19,817 nucleotides of DNA. Source: Caulobacteraceae bacterium UBA5005. Lineage in GTDB: Bacteria; Pseudomonadota; Alphaproteobacteria; Caulobacterales; Caulobacteraceae. Shown piece after piece: positions 10,874-17,688 of this stretch (position 1 is the first letter of the stretch; each line of letters opens with the position of its first letter). A program made the position numbers and the translations under genes. The notes beneath the pieces are model-generated. The model had not been told where the DNA came from. It made no database searches and saw nothing but the letters and a program-made list of their open reading frames with translations. The DNA lies in NCBI GenBank assembly GCA_002398405.1, contig DGYN01000117.1, positions 1 through 19,817 of the forward strand, written 5' to 3'.

Positions 10874-10964
10874 GGTATTCCCCCCAGAACGTGGTTACCC
10901 CGCCGGGACTATGACTCATGGCGAAGCTCATGACACCCCCTCTTCGAGGCGCTATGCGGTGGGC

Positions 10965-12356
10965 ATGACAAAAACCCCCATTCATGTGATCGGCGGCGGC
11001 CTGGCCGGCTCGGAAGCCGCGTGGCAGGCCGCGGAGACCGGCGCCGCGGTCGTGCTGCACGAGATGCGGCCTCACCGGAAGACCGACGCCCACCAGACCG
11101 AGGGCCTGGCCGAACTGGTCTGCTCCAATTCCTTCCGCTCGGACGACGCCGAGCATAACGCGGTTGGCCTGCTGCATGCCGAGATGCGCAGGCTCTCCTC
11201 GCTGATCATGGCCTGCGGCGACGCCCACCAGGTCCCGGCCGGCGGTGCTCTGGCGGTGGACCGCGACGGCTTTTCAGCCGCGGTGACGGCCAAGCTTTCC
11301 GCCCATCCGAACATCACCATCCAGCGGGGCGAGATCGTCGGCCTGCCCCCGGCCGATTGGGACAATGTGATCGTCGCCACCGGCCCCTTGACCTCCCCGG
11401 CGCTGGCCGACGCCATCCTTGATCTGACCGGCGAGTCCTCGCTGTCGTTCTTCGACGCCATCGCCCCCATCGTCCACGCCGACAGCATCGACATGTCGGT
11501 GGCCTGGAAACAGTCGCGCTACGACAAGGAGGGGCCGGGGGGCGACGCCGCCGCCTACATCAACTGCCCTATGGACAAGGATCAGTACGAAGCCTTCGTC
11601 GACGCCCTGCTGGCCGGGCCCAAGGCCGAGTTCAAGGATTGGGAGAACGTCCCCTATTTCGATGGTTGCTTGCCGATCGAGGTGATGGCCGAGCGGGGCC
11701 GCGAGACCCTGCGCCACGGGCCGATGAAACCCATGGGTCTGACCAACGCCCACAACCCCACCGTTAAGGCCTATGCGGTCGTGCAGCTACGGCAGGACAA
11801 TGCGCTGGGCACCCTATTCAACATGGTGGGCTTCCAGACCAAGCTTAAGCACGGGGCGCAGGCCGACGTCTTCCGGATGATCCCTGGACTGCAGGACGCG
11901 GTTTTCGCCCGCCTTGGCGGTCTGCACCGCAACACCTTCCTCAATTCCCCGGTTCTGCTTGACCGTGAGCTTCGGCTCAAGGCCGACAAACGCCTGCGCT
12001 TCGCCGGCCAGATCACCGGCGTCGAAGGCTATGTGGAAAGCGCGGCCATCGGCATCCTGGCCGGCCGCATGGCGGCGGCGAACTGGCGGGGAGATACGCT
12101 TGCCCCGCCTCCACCGGAGACAGCGATCGGGGCGCTTTTGGCCCATGTCACCGGCGGACACCTGCCGGGCTCGAAATTCCAGCCGATGAACATAAATTAT
12201 GGCCTGATGCCGCCGATGGAAGCCCCGCGCGCTGGCCCGGATGGCAAACGCTTGCCCCACAATGAACGCGGCCGCGAAAAAAAACGCCTGATGGGCCGCC
12301 GCGCTCTCGCGGTCCTAGACGAATGGCGCCAAACTCAGCTGGAAGCTGTGCGGTAA
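10965..12356 (+). CDS. trmFO: Methylenetetrahydrofolate-tRNA-(uracil-54-C5)-methyltransferase TrmFO
   Basis: A 463-residue TrmFO, the folate- and FAD-dependent enzyme that makes ribothymidine at position 54 of the tRNA T-loop. The FAD-binding motif is VIGGGLAGSEAAW (from Val8), followed by the acidic strand end in LHEMRP. Cys53 in ELVCSNSFRSD matches the catalytic or flavin-linking cysteine known in the family, and Cys235 in YFDGCLPIEVMAERG matches the second conserved cysteine. The C-terminal GQITGVEGYVESAAIG block is diagnostic. The open frame extends 96 codons upstream, but that stretch is antisense to the opposing membrane gene and not family-like. ATG 10965 gives the expected N-terminus; an in-frame GTG at 10959 is an alternative. 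It is divergent from the membrane-protein operon, and the sigma factor follows on the same strand. Confidence 0.97.
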   Translation: MTKTPIHVIGGGLAGSEAAWQAAETGAAVVLHEMRPHRKTDAHQTEGLAELVCSNSFRSDDAEHNAVGLLHAEMRRLSSLIMACGDAHQVPAGGALAVDRDGFSAAVTAKLSAHPNITIQRGEIVGLPPADWDNVIVATGPLTSPALADAILDLTGESSLSFFDAIAPIVHADSIDMSVAWKQSRYDKEGPGGDAAAYINCPMDKDQYEAFVDALLAGPKAEFKDWENVPYFDGCLPIEVMAERGRETLRHGPMKPMGLTNAHNPTVKAYAVVQLRQDNALGTLFNMVGFQTKLKHGAQADVFRMIPGLQDAVFARLGGLHRNTFLNSPVLLDRELRLKADKRLRFAGQITGVEGYVESAAIGILAGRMAAANWRGDTLAPPPPETAIGALLAHVTGGHLPGSKFQPMNINYGLMPPMEAPRAGPDGKRLPHNERGREKKRLMGRRALAVLDEWRQTQLEAVR

Positions 12357-12383
12357 CCACGCCCTTAAACCCCGCGGAAAGCA

Positions 12384-12408
12384 GGAACGCGGATCGTTGA
12401 TGTGCGTT
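12384..12408 (+). promoter_or_regulatory. EcfG (general stress response) type promoter
   Basis: GGAAC (12384-12388), 16 bases, CGTT (12405-12408). This matches the alphaproteobacterial EcfG consensus GGAAC-N16/17-CGTT exactly. It lies just downstream of the trmFO stop and about 100 bases before the preferred GTG start of the sigma factor. It argues that the sigma gene is autoregulated or driven by another EcfG, and that coding does not begin at the earlier GTG at 12402, which lies inside the element. Confidence 0.82.
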
Positions 12409-12509
12409 TATCGGTGCGTGGAGAGTTGGCTAGAGTCCTAGCCGCAGCGTCGGGTGCAGGTTTGCGGGGCGATGAAACCATACGGCCCAAGACACAACGG
12501 AGCGCGCCC

Positions 12510-13055
12510 GTGAAGGGCACAGTTGGCAGCTGGCGTGACGACGTCATCGCCATGATCCCGGCGCTTCGAGCCTTCGCCTGGTCCTTAAGTCACAACGCCT
12601 CGGACGCCGACGATCTGGTCCAGGACACCCTGATCAAGGCCTGGACCAACCGCGAGAAATTCGAGATCGGCACCAACCTTCGGGCCTGGCTCTTCACCAT
12701 CCTGCGCAACACCTATTACACCACCGTTGTCCGCCGCCGCCGCGAGGTGCGCGATGAAGACGGCGCCTATGCCGCGACCCTGACCTCCGCCGCGAACCAG
12801 GACTGGAGCGTCGCGGTCACCGCCATGGAAACGGCCTTGAAGCGCCTGCCTGACGAACACCGCGAGGCGCTGGTCCTGGTCGGCGGCGCCGGCCTCACCT
12901 ACGAGGAAGCCGCCGAAGTCTGCGGCTGCGCGCTCGGCACAATCAAAAGCCGCGTCAACCGCGCGCGGACCCGCCTGTTGAAACTTCTCGACGCGGAGGA
13001 CGCGGGAGAAGCGTTGTCGGGCAATACGTCGGGACCGACACTTGGCCGTCCCTAA
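12510..13055 (+). CDS. ECF sigma factor, EcfG-like (general stress response family)
   Basis: A 181-residue ECF RNA polymerase sigma factor. Region 2 holds PALRAFAWSLSHNASDADDL then VQDTLIKAW (residues 18-45), followed by GTNLRAWLFTILRNTYY (54-70). Region 4 is ALKRLPDEHREALVLVGGAG then LTYEEAAEVCGCALGTIKSR (109-148). These phrases are typical of the EcfG/ECF15 group that runs the alphaproteobacterial general stress response. GTG 12510 is chosen because GGAG at 12499-12502 sits seven bases upstream and because the open frame beyond it runs into the EcfG promoter; ATG 12552 is a shorter alternative. The downstream stop overlaps the stop of the opposing glutathione S-transferase gene. With no phyR beside it and nepR-like coding about 0.9 kb away, it is more likely a secondary EcfG copy than the primary one. 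Confidence 0.92.
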   Translation: MKGTVGSWRDDVIAMIPALRAFAWSLSHNASDADDLVQDTLIKAWTNREKFEIGTNLRAWLFTILRNTYYTTVVRRRREVRDEDGAYAATLTSAANQDWSVAVTAMETALKRLPDEHREALVLVGGAGLTYEEAAEVCGCALGTIKSRVNRARTRLLKLLDAEDAGEALSGNTSGPTLGRP

Positions 13056-13750
13056 TACCTCGGCCGGTGATGATCGACCCAGGCGCGGGCGTGCTCGATC
13101 GGCGTACCAATCAGGGGCGCGATTTCATCAAACAGATCCCTTACGCTGGGCAGGTCCTGCATTCTCGACAACCAGGCTCGGATCAACGGCTTTTCCCTGA
13201 GCATGTCCTGCCCTTCTGGCGTGCGTCCGAGGCTTCGCAGGCTGGGCAGCAGGAAGAAGTCCGCCAGGCAAAGCCGGCCCTCCACCAGGAAAGCGCCGTT
13301 GACGAAAAGCTCGGCCTCCATGACGGCCAAGGCTGTAGCGATCTTTGGCAGGGCCGCGGCGACAACCTTTTCGTCCGGCGCGATGCCGAGCGCCGGAAAG
13401 ACCAGGCGCTCATGAGCAAGATGATAGACGATGTAGGGATAGTAGTAGGCGTTGAGCGCGCTGATCCAGCGATGCATCAGGGCCCTCTGCCGCGGCTCCG
13501 CCGGCTGGAGCGAAGGGCCCTCGAACGCCTCGTCGACATAGAGAACGATGGCCGAGGTCTCATAGAGGAAAAACCCGTTGTGCTCGAGAATGGGCGCCCG
13601 CTCGAACGGATGCAGGGCGCGATGGCGCGCCTTACCCATGCATGGCTCAAGGTCGTTGAACTCAAACGGGACGCCCTTATGAGCAAGGACGAGCCGTACG
13701 ATGTTGACATAGGTGCTCAGCGGAAAGCCGTAGACGACGACGCCGGACAT
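13052..13750 (-). CDS. Glutathione S-transferase family protein
   Basis: A 232-residue cytoplasmic glutathione S-transferase. The N-terminal thioredoxin-like half contains VVVYGFPLSTYVNIVRLVL, where Ser12 or Thr13 is in the position of a catalytic residue. It also has the cis-proline in RAPIL (Pro53) and the gamma-glutamyl contact ETSAIVLYVDE (Glu64, Ser66). The all-helical half follows, with LCLADFFLLPSL as its N-capping motif. The likely role is glutathione conjugation or peroxide detoxification. ATG 13750 is the natural start. The stop codon overlaps the sigma-factor stop on the other strand (CTAA at 13052-13055). The 176 bp leader up to the NepR-like gene holds several inverted repeats, so it may have its own promoter. 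Neighbouring stress regulators make stress induction plausible but unproven. Confidence 0.92.
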   Translation of the reverse strand: MSGVVVYGFPLSTYVNIVRLVLAHKGVPFEFNDLEPCMGKARHRALHPFERAPILEHNGFFLYETSAIVLYVDEAFEGPSLQPAEPRQRALMHRWISALNAYYYPYIVYHLAHERLVFPALGIAPDEKVVAAALPKIATALAVMEAELFVNGAFLVEGRLCLADFFLLPSLRSLGRTPEGQDMLREKPLIRAWLSRMQDLPSVRDLFDEIAPLIGTPIEHARAWVDHHRPRY

Positions 13751-13810
13751 GGTCGCGTTCCTTCAATCGACGGTTCGTGAGGAACGAATAAGGCATGCGC
13801 CAAATCCCTT

Positions 13811-13855
13811 CCCCGGAAGAACCGGGGTCAGGGCAGCGCTTGGACGATCATCGTC
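13811..13855. repeat. Two inverted repeats upstream of the glutathione S-transferase gene
   Basis: CCCCGG (13811-13816), AAGAA, CCGGGG (13822-13827) is a perfect six-pair inverted repeat. GACGAT (13843-13848), one base, ATCGTC (13850-13855) is a second perfect one. They lie about 60 and 93 bases upstream of the GST start. They could be operators or leader hairpins; neither is followed by a T-run. Confidence 0.45.
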
Positions 13856-13859
13856 TTTG

Positions 13860-13885
13860 AAAACCGGGCGCCTGCCAAAGGCCCG
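13860..13885 (-). terminator. Possible intrinsic terminator after the NepR-like gene
   Basis: Read on the minus strand, CGGGC (13881-13885) pairs with GCCCG (13865-13869) around a loop that can pair further. It is followed by four T (plus-strand A at 13860-13863). It begins 42 bp after the NepR-like stop codon, so that gene may be transcribed separately from the glutathione S-transferase. The stem is short, so support is moderate. Confidence 0.4.
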
Positions 13886-13926
13886 ACGCCATCTTCCTAG
13901 CGGCCGCCGGGGCGCGCGGCAACCGT

Positions 13927-14070
13927 CTAGCTTGCTTTGGGCACCGGCGGCGTTTCCAGCTCATCCACCAGTTCGATGATGTGTTCCGGCACAGGCTCGG
14001 CGGCCTTTTCGTCAAAGGCGGCCTTCAACTTCGCGTCGAGGGTCTTGTTGCGGGACATGTCGCGGGTCAT
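13927..14070 (-). CDS. NepR-like anti-sigma factor (47 residues)
   Basis: A very short protein: MTRDMSRNKTLDAK, then LKAAFDEKAAEPVPEHIIEL, then VDELETPPVPKAS. The middle follows the NepR pattern without gaps: a first amphipathic helix of type L+..(Y/F), then E-x-x-P, then a second hydrophobic helix ending L..L(D/E). NepR proteins bind EcfG sigma factors and release them when phosphorylated PhyR competes. An EcfG-like sigma is encoded about 0.9 kb away with an EcfG promoter, which supports the call. ATG 14070 is used; ATG 14058 gives MSRNKT and is nearly as good, and the ribosome site is weak (AGG about nine bases before 14070). Canonical NepR usually sits directly beside ecfG, so this is probably a divergent or secondary copy. 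The match rests on remembered family patterns, not on a search. Confidence 0.75.
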   Translation of the reverse strand: MTRDMSRNKTLDAKLKAAFDEKAAEPVPEHIIELVDELETPPVPKAS

Positions 14071-14163
14071 GGCCGCAACCTAGCAAGTGGCGGGCCGCCC
14101 GCCTCTGCGGCTCAAAGACGCAAGCGCCTAGGCCGCAAGCTTCACTGGCGCGCCGGCGATCTC

Positions 14164-14193
14164 CGGTCTAATCAGACCGCAAACAAGCGTTTG
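14164..14193. repeat. Adjacent inverted repeats in the RhlG-like SDR promoter region
   Basis: CGGTCT (14164-14169), AATC, AGACCG (14174-14179) is followed at once by CAAAC (14180-14184), AAGC, GTTTG (14189-14193). Both are perfect, and both lie 18-47 bases before the SDR start. The first has the size of a TetR-type operator, so a dedicated regulator binding here is possible; no regulator gene is adjacent. Confidence 0.5.
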
Positions 14194-14210
14194 AATGAGG
14201 GATCGCGCAC

Positions 14211-15005
14211 ATGGATGTCGCCAAGCTGTTTTCGCTCCAGGGCCGTGTGGCTCTGATCACCGGCGGCTCGCGCGGGATCGGCAAGATGATCGCGCGGGGC
14301 TATCTCGCCTCGGGCTGCAGCCGCGTCTACATCACCGCCCGCAAGGCGGCGGCGTGCGATGCCACCGCGGCCGAACTCACCGCCGAATACAAAGGCGAAT
14401 CTGGGGGCGAGTGCGTCTCTCTGCCCATCGATGTCTCGACGGTGGAGGGGTGCAAGACCCTGGCGGCGGAGATCGCCAAGCGGGAAGACCGTCTCGATAT
14501 CCTGGTCAACAACGCCGGCGCCGCCTGGCTCGCGCCCTTCGACGAATTTCCGGAAAGCGGCTGGGACAAGGTCGTCGACCTCAATCTCAAGACGCCGATG
14601 TTCCTGACCCAGGCCCTGATCGGCCTGCTGCGCAAGGCGGCCAGCGCCGAACAGCCCGCCAAGGTGATCAACGTCGCCTCCATCGACGGAATGAGCGTCA
14701 ACAAGCAGGAAACCTATCCATACGCCGCCTCCAAGGCGGGCCTAATCCACCTGACGCGGCGGATGTCGCTGCGGCTTGCGGAGGACCACATCGTCGTCTC
14801 CGCGATCTGCCCGGGCCCTTTCCCCTCGGACATGAACACCACCGCCCGCGACCATGCCGACGCCGTCGCGGCGCGCACCCCAATCGGAAGGGTCGGCAAG
14901 GACGAGGACATGGCGGGCGTGGCCATCTTCCTGGCGAGCCAGGCAGGGGACTATGTGGTCGGGGAACACATCGCCGTCGACGGCGGCGTGACCATCAGTC
15001 GCTAG
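14211..15005 (+). CDS. SDR-family oxidoreductase, RhlG-like 3-ketoacyl reductase
   Basis: A 264-residue classical short-chain dehydrogenase, NAD(P)-dependent. The cofactor motif TGGSRGIG is at 17-24, the stabilising NNAG at 100-103, and the catalytic triad is Ser157 with Tyr171 and Lys175 in YAASK. The opening LFSLQGRVALITGGSRGIG and the late segments CPGPFPSDMN and VGEHIAVDGGV resemble RhlG-type 3-oxoacyl-ACP reductases, which act on acyl thioesters. The substrate here is unproven. ATG 14211 is preceded by GAGGGA about nine bases upstream. Inverted repeats before the gene suggest dedicated regulation. It is divergent from the NepR-like gene, and the PQQ enzyme follows after a 117 bp gap. Confidence 0.93.
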   Translation: MDVAKLFSLQGRVALITGGSRGIGKMIARGYLASGCSRVYITARKAAACDATAAELTAEYKGESGGECVSLPIDVSTVEGCKTLAAEIAKREDRLDILVNNAGAAWLAPFDEFPESGWDKVVDLNLKTPMFLTQALIGLLRKAASAEQPAKVINVASIDGMSVNKQETYPYAASKAGLIHLTRRMSLRLAEDHIVVSAICPGPFPSDMNTTARDHADAVAARTPIGRVGKDEDMAGVAIFLASQAGDYVVGEHIAVDGGVTISR

Positions 15006-15122
15006 GGCAATCGGCGCCCGCGGGAGTTGGTCTGTAGAGACTACCCTCGAAATTCGATAAAGGTTCCTGAAACGAATGGCCGCCATACAGGCGATTTCCT
15101 CCAGGAAGAGATCGGTATCGTT

Positions 15123-16967
15123 GTGAAAAAACTGGCTATTTTCGGCGCAATCGCGGCGTTCAGCCTCTGCGCCGGCATGATTCCCGCCCTCGCCCAGCAG
15201 GCGGCGCGCGTCAGCCCGCACGACCAGTACATGCAGCGCTGTTCCAGCTGCCACGACACCGCCTCGTCTGAGGACCGCACCCCGCCCAAGGCGCAGTTGG
15301 CCCTCAGCGGCCCGGACAATATCGTAGAATCCCTGACCCGCGGCGTCATGAAGCCGATGGCTGAGGGCATGAGCGAGGCCGAGATCGTCGCCATGGCGGT
15401 CTACATCACCGGCAAGCAGCCCCTGCCAAAGGTGGCGCTGGGCCCCGATCCCAACCTCTGCCCGACTCAGGATCCGATTGTCGCATCCAAGACCGACTGG
15501 AACGGCTGGGGCATGGACGCCCAGAACACACGCTATCAGCCGAACCCTGGCCTGGCCGCCGCCGACGTTCCGAAGCTGAAGGTCAAATGGGCCTTCGCCT
15601 ATCCGGGAAAGAAGAACGGCCAGGCGACGATCATCGGCAACCGCATCTTCATCAGTTCCAACGCCGGCAAGGTCTATTCGCTGAACGCCCAGACCGGCTG
15701 CGTCTACTGGCGCCATGACGCCGTGGGCGCGGTCCGCACCAGTCCGGTGGTCGCCCGCAACTCGAAATCACCGAGCAAGTGGGCCGTCTATTGGGCCGAT
15801 GACCGCATGAACCTAAACGCGGCCGACGCCATGACCGGCAAGATCTTCTGGACCACCTCGGTCGAGAAGCACCCGCGCGGCGTGATGACCGGCACGCCGA
15901 CCCTGCACGACGGTGTCCTCTATGTGCCGACCTCCTCCATGGAGGAGACGGTGACCAACGAGACCGCTTATGTCTGCTGCACCTTCCGCGGCTCGATCAC
16001 CGCGATCGACGCCCGTACCGGCAAGGTGAAGTGGAAGACCTACGCCATCGAAGAGGCGCCCAAGGTCCACCGCACCGCGGGCAACAAGAACCTGCTGGGT
16101 CCCGCCGGGGCGGCGATCTGGGCCTCGCCCACCATCGATACCAAGCTCAAGCGGCTCTACTTCGCCACCGGCGACGGCTACACCGACGTCAAGACCGACG
16201 CCACCGACGCCATCATCGCGCTTGACCTGCGCACCGGCAAAAAGGTGTGGTCCTATCAGGCGACCGAGAACGACGCCTTTCTGGTGGGCTGCACGGGCCG
16301 CGCCGGACAGCCCGCCAACTGCCCGCTGACCGTCGGTCCGGACCATGACTTCGGCCAATCGGCCATTCTGCGCACCCTGCCCGGCGGCAAGCGGATCCTG
16401 GTGATTGGCCAGAAGTCCGGCACTGCCTATGGCTTGGATCCCGACCAGAACGGCAAAGTCCTCTGGCAGAACAAGCTTGGCACCGGCGGCCCGCTCGGCG
16501 GCATCCAGTGGGGCAGCGCCGCGGACGCCACCAAAATGTACGTCGCCAACGCCGACACTATCGCGGTCGGCGGCCCGGCCAAGCCCGGCCTCTGGGCCCT
16601 GGACCTGGCCACCGGCAAGATCGTTTGGGAAAAGCTCGGCATCCGGGTGACCTGCTCGAGCCCCGGCCGCTGCACCCCGTCGCACTCGGCGGCGGTGACT
16701 GCGATCCCGGGCGCCGTGTTCTCCGGCACCCTGGACGCCCACCTGCGGGCCTATGACGCCAATACCGGCGCGGTGCTGTGGGACTTCGACGCCGGTAAAC
16801 CGGTGGACACCGTGAACGGTCAAAAGGGCGCCATCGGCGGGGCCATCGACGCCACCGGCCCGACCGTGGCGAACGGTATCGTTTACCAGCACGCCGGCTA
16901 CTCTGGTTACGGCGGCGGAGCGAACGGCAACAATGTGCTCTTCGCGTTCTCCGTTGATGGGAAATAG
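15123..16967 (+). CDS. Exported cytochrome c / PQQ-dependent dehydrogenase (polyvinyl-alcohol dehydrogenase type)
   Basis: A 614-residue periplasmic quinohemoprotein. A Sec signal peptide (KKLAIFGAIAAFSLCAG, likely cut after Ala24) is followed by a short cytochrome c domain with CSSCH at 40-44. An eight-bladed PQQ beta-propeller follows, entered by WNGWGMDAQNTRYQPNPGL. Vicinal Cys285-Cys286 in VCCTFRGS and the repeated W-x-x-D/A-x-x-TGK-W blade motifs fit PQQ enzymes. The order heme first, propeller second is that of polyvinyl-alcohol dehydrogenase rather than of quinohemoprotein alcohol dehydrogenase, where heme is last. The substrate may be any secondary alcohol. GTG 15123 is chosen because it gives the signal peptide directly; AGGAAGAG lies 12 bases upstream. 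An upstream 16-codon ORF ends in TGA overlapping this GTG. The next gene overlaps its 3' end. Confidence 0.92.
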   Translation: MKKLAIFGAIAAFSLCAGMIPALAQQAARVSPHDQYMQRCSSCHDTASSEDRTPPKAQLALSGPDNIVESLTRGVMKPMAEGMSEAEIVAMAVYITGKQPLPKVALGPDPNLCPTQDPIVASKTDWNGWGMDAQNTRYQPNPGLAAADVPKLKVKWAFAYPGKKNGQATIIGNRIFISSNAGKVYSLNAQTGCVYWRHDAVGAVRTSPVVARNSKSPSKWAVYWADDRMNLNAADAMTGKIFWTTSVEKHPRGVMTGTPTLHDGVLYVPTSSMEETVTNETAYVCCTFRGSITAIDARTGKVKWKTYAIEEAPKVHRTAGNKNLLGPAGAAIWASPTIDTKLKRLYFATGDGYTDVKTDATDAIIALDLRTGKKVWSYQATENDAFLVGCTGRAGQPANCPLTVGPDHDFGQSAILRTLPGGKRILVIGQKSGTAYGLDPDQNGKVLWQNKLGTGGPLGGIQWGSAADATKMYVANADTIAVGGPAKPGLWALDLATGKIVWEKLGIRVTCSSPGRCTPSHSAAVTAIPGAVFSGTLDAHLRAYDANTGAVLWDFDAGKPVDTVNGQKGAIGGAIDATGPTVANGIVYQHAGYSGYGGGANGNNVLFAFSVDGK

Positions 16968-17547
16968 GGGGCTGAGACTTTGGGCGGCGGCCTCGGTCGC
17001 CGTCCTTATTCCCGCCGCGGCGTCAGCCCAATGGACGCTGGCCAAGGTGGCGGCGGCGGATCTCGCGGCCTTGCCCAATGTGACCGTTGTCTACTACGAC
17101 GTGCCGGGTAAGACCGAGATCCTGATCAGGAGGGCCCTGCAGGAAGGGCAGCGGGATTCGTCAGGCGTGCGCTACGCCGGCCTGACGGAATCCGAGGTTT
17201 CATACAAATACCAGACCCAGACTGAGCCGAACGGAGTCTGCCGCGTTACCGGCGCGCAGGTCGACTACAGGATAAAAGTCACCCTTCCCCGCCTGGCCGA
17301 AACCAAGGGAATCCGCCCGGCTGTACTGGCGCGGTGGCAGGGGTTCTACGAGTCTCTGGTCTTGCACGAGAAGGGTCACGTCTTCCTCAATCTTGAGAAA
17401 TACGATCGCCTCCAGGCCATCATCATGAAAGCCTCCTGCGATGGCGTTGACACAGCCGTCAATGCGGAAATGGAGGCGCTGGAAAAGGTGCAGGCGGAGT
17501 TCGACCTTTTGTCGGACCACGGCGCCAAACAATGGGTGATGTTCTAG
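16957..17547 (+). CDS. Exported DUF922 putative zinc metalloprotease
   Basis: A 196-residue exported protein. A signal peptide (LWAAASVAVLIPAAASA, cut before Gln-Trp) is followed by a DUF922-like domain: PNVTVVYYDVPGKTEILIRR, then a YRIKVTLPRL segment, then LVLHEKGHVFLN with the HExxH zinc-binding motif at residues 137-141. The family is annotated as secreted Zn-dependent protease, but proteolysis is seldom tested. ATG 16957 overlaps the dehydrogenase stop by 11 bases, with no ribosome site of its own, so translation is probably coupled to the upstream gene. This links a putative periplasmic protease to a quinohemoprotein, perhaps in maturation or turnover, which is inference only. Confidence 0.85.
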   Translation: MGNRGLRLWAAASVAVLIPAAASAQWTLAKVAAADLAALPNVTVVYYDVPGKTEILIRRALQEGQRDSSGVRYAGLTESEVSYKYQTQTEPNGVCRVTGAQVDYRIKVTLPRLAETKGIRPAVLARWQGFYESLVLHEKGHVFLNLEKYDRLQAIIMKASCDGVDTAVNAEMEALEKVQAEFDLLSDHGAKQWVMF

Positions 17548-17559
17548 TCCGGGCAGGTC

Positions 17560-17578
17560 GGGAGCGCCGTTCGCTCCT
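17560..17578 (+). terminator. Stem-loop after the DUF922 gene
   Basis: GGAGCG (17561-17566) and CGCTCC (17572-17577) form a six-pair stem around CCGTT, extendable by a G-T pair. It begins 13 bases after the stop codon. No T-run follows, so it may be an RNA-stability hairpin rather than a terminator. Confidence 0.4.
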
Positions 17579-17592
17579 CCCCCAAACGAGGG

Positions 17593-17621
17593 TTGTCAAT
17601 TTCATTCAGAGCCGGTTCATT
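17593..17621 (+). promoter_or_regulatory. Possible promoter of the exported 158-residue protein
   Basis: TTGTCA (17593-17598) and TTCATT (17616-17621) are 17 bases apart. The -35 element is one change from consensus. The -10 element is weak but resembles the one proposed for tRNA-Trp. Low confidence. Confidence 0.27.
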
Positions 17622-17648
17622 TGAGAAACGCTGTTCTATGGTGACGAT

Positions 17649-17666
17649 CCGGCTGATTTCAGCCGG
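17649..17666. repeat. Perfect 18-bp inverted repeat just before a ribosome binding site
   Basis: CCGGCTGA (17649-17656), TT, TCAGCCGG (17659-17666) is followed by a G-run and GGGGAG (17675-17680) eight bases before the ATG at 17689. In RNA it would fold as CCGGCTG-ATTT-CAGCCGG immediately upstream of the ribosome site. It could instead be an operator. Confidence 0.6.
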
Positions 17667-17688
17667 GGGGGAATGGGGAGTAACCACT

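Noticed and set aside
10677..10964. N-terminal extension of trmFO by 96 codons
   Set aside because: The extra stretch is antisense to the opposing membrane gene and unlike the family. ATG 10965 places the FAD motif and Cys53 where the family has them.
12402..12509. Earlier GTG start for the sigma factor
   Set aside because: It lies inside the EcfG promoter and lacks a ribosome site, whereas GTG 12510 has GGAG at the right distance.
13781..13806. GGAAC on the plus strand upstream of the glutathione S-transferase
   Set aside because: It points away from the gene and is followed after 16 bases by AAAT, not CGTT.
13981..14256. Plus-strand ORF of 91 codons over the NepR-like gene
   Set aside because: It has no recognisable domain, and the opposite strand carries the NepR-like pattern with an ordered start and stop.
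14963..14987. GGAAC near the end of the SDR gene as an EcfG promoter for the PQQ dehydrogenase
   Set aside because: The bases 16-17 positions later read CGGC or GGCG rather than CGTT, and it lies inside coding sequence.
15813..17078. Long minus-strand ORF of 421 codons under the PQQ dehydrogenase
   Set aside because: It is antisense to a gene with clear heme and PQQ motifs. Its protein is low-complexity Gly/Arg/Ala-rich, as expected from the off-frame of GC-rich coding DNA.
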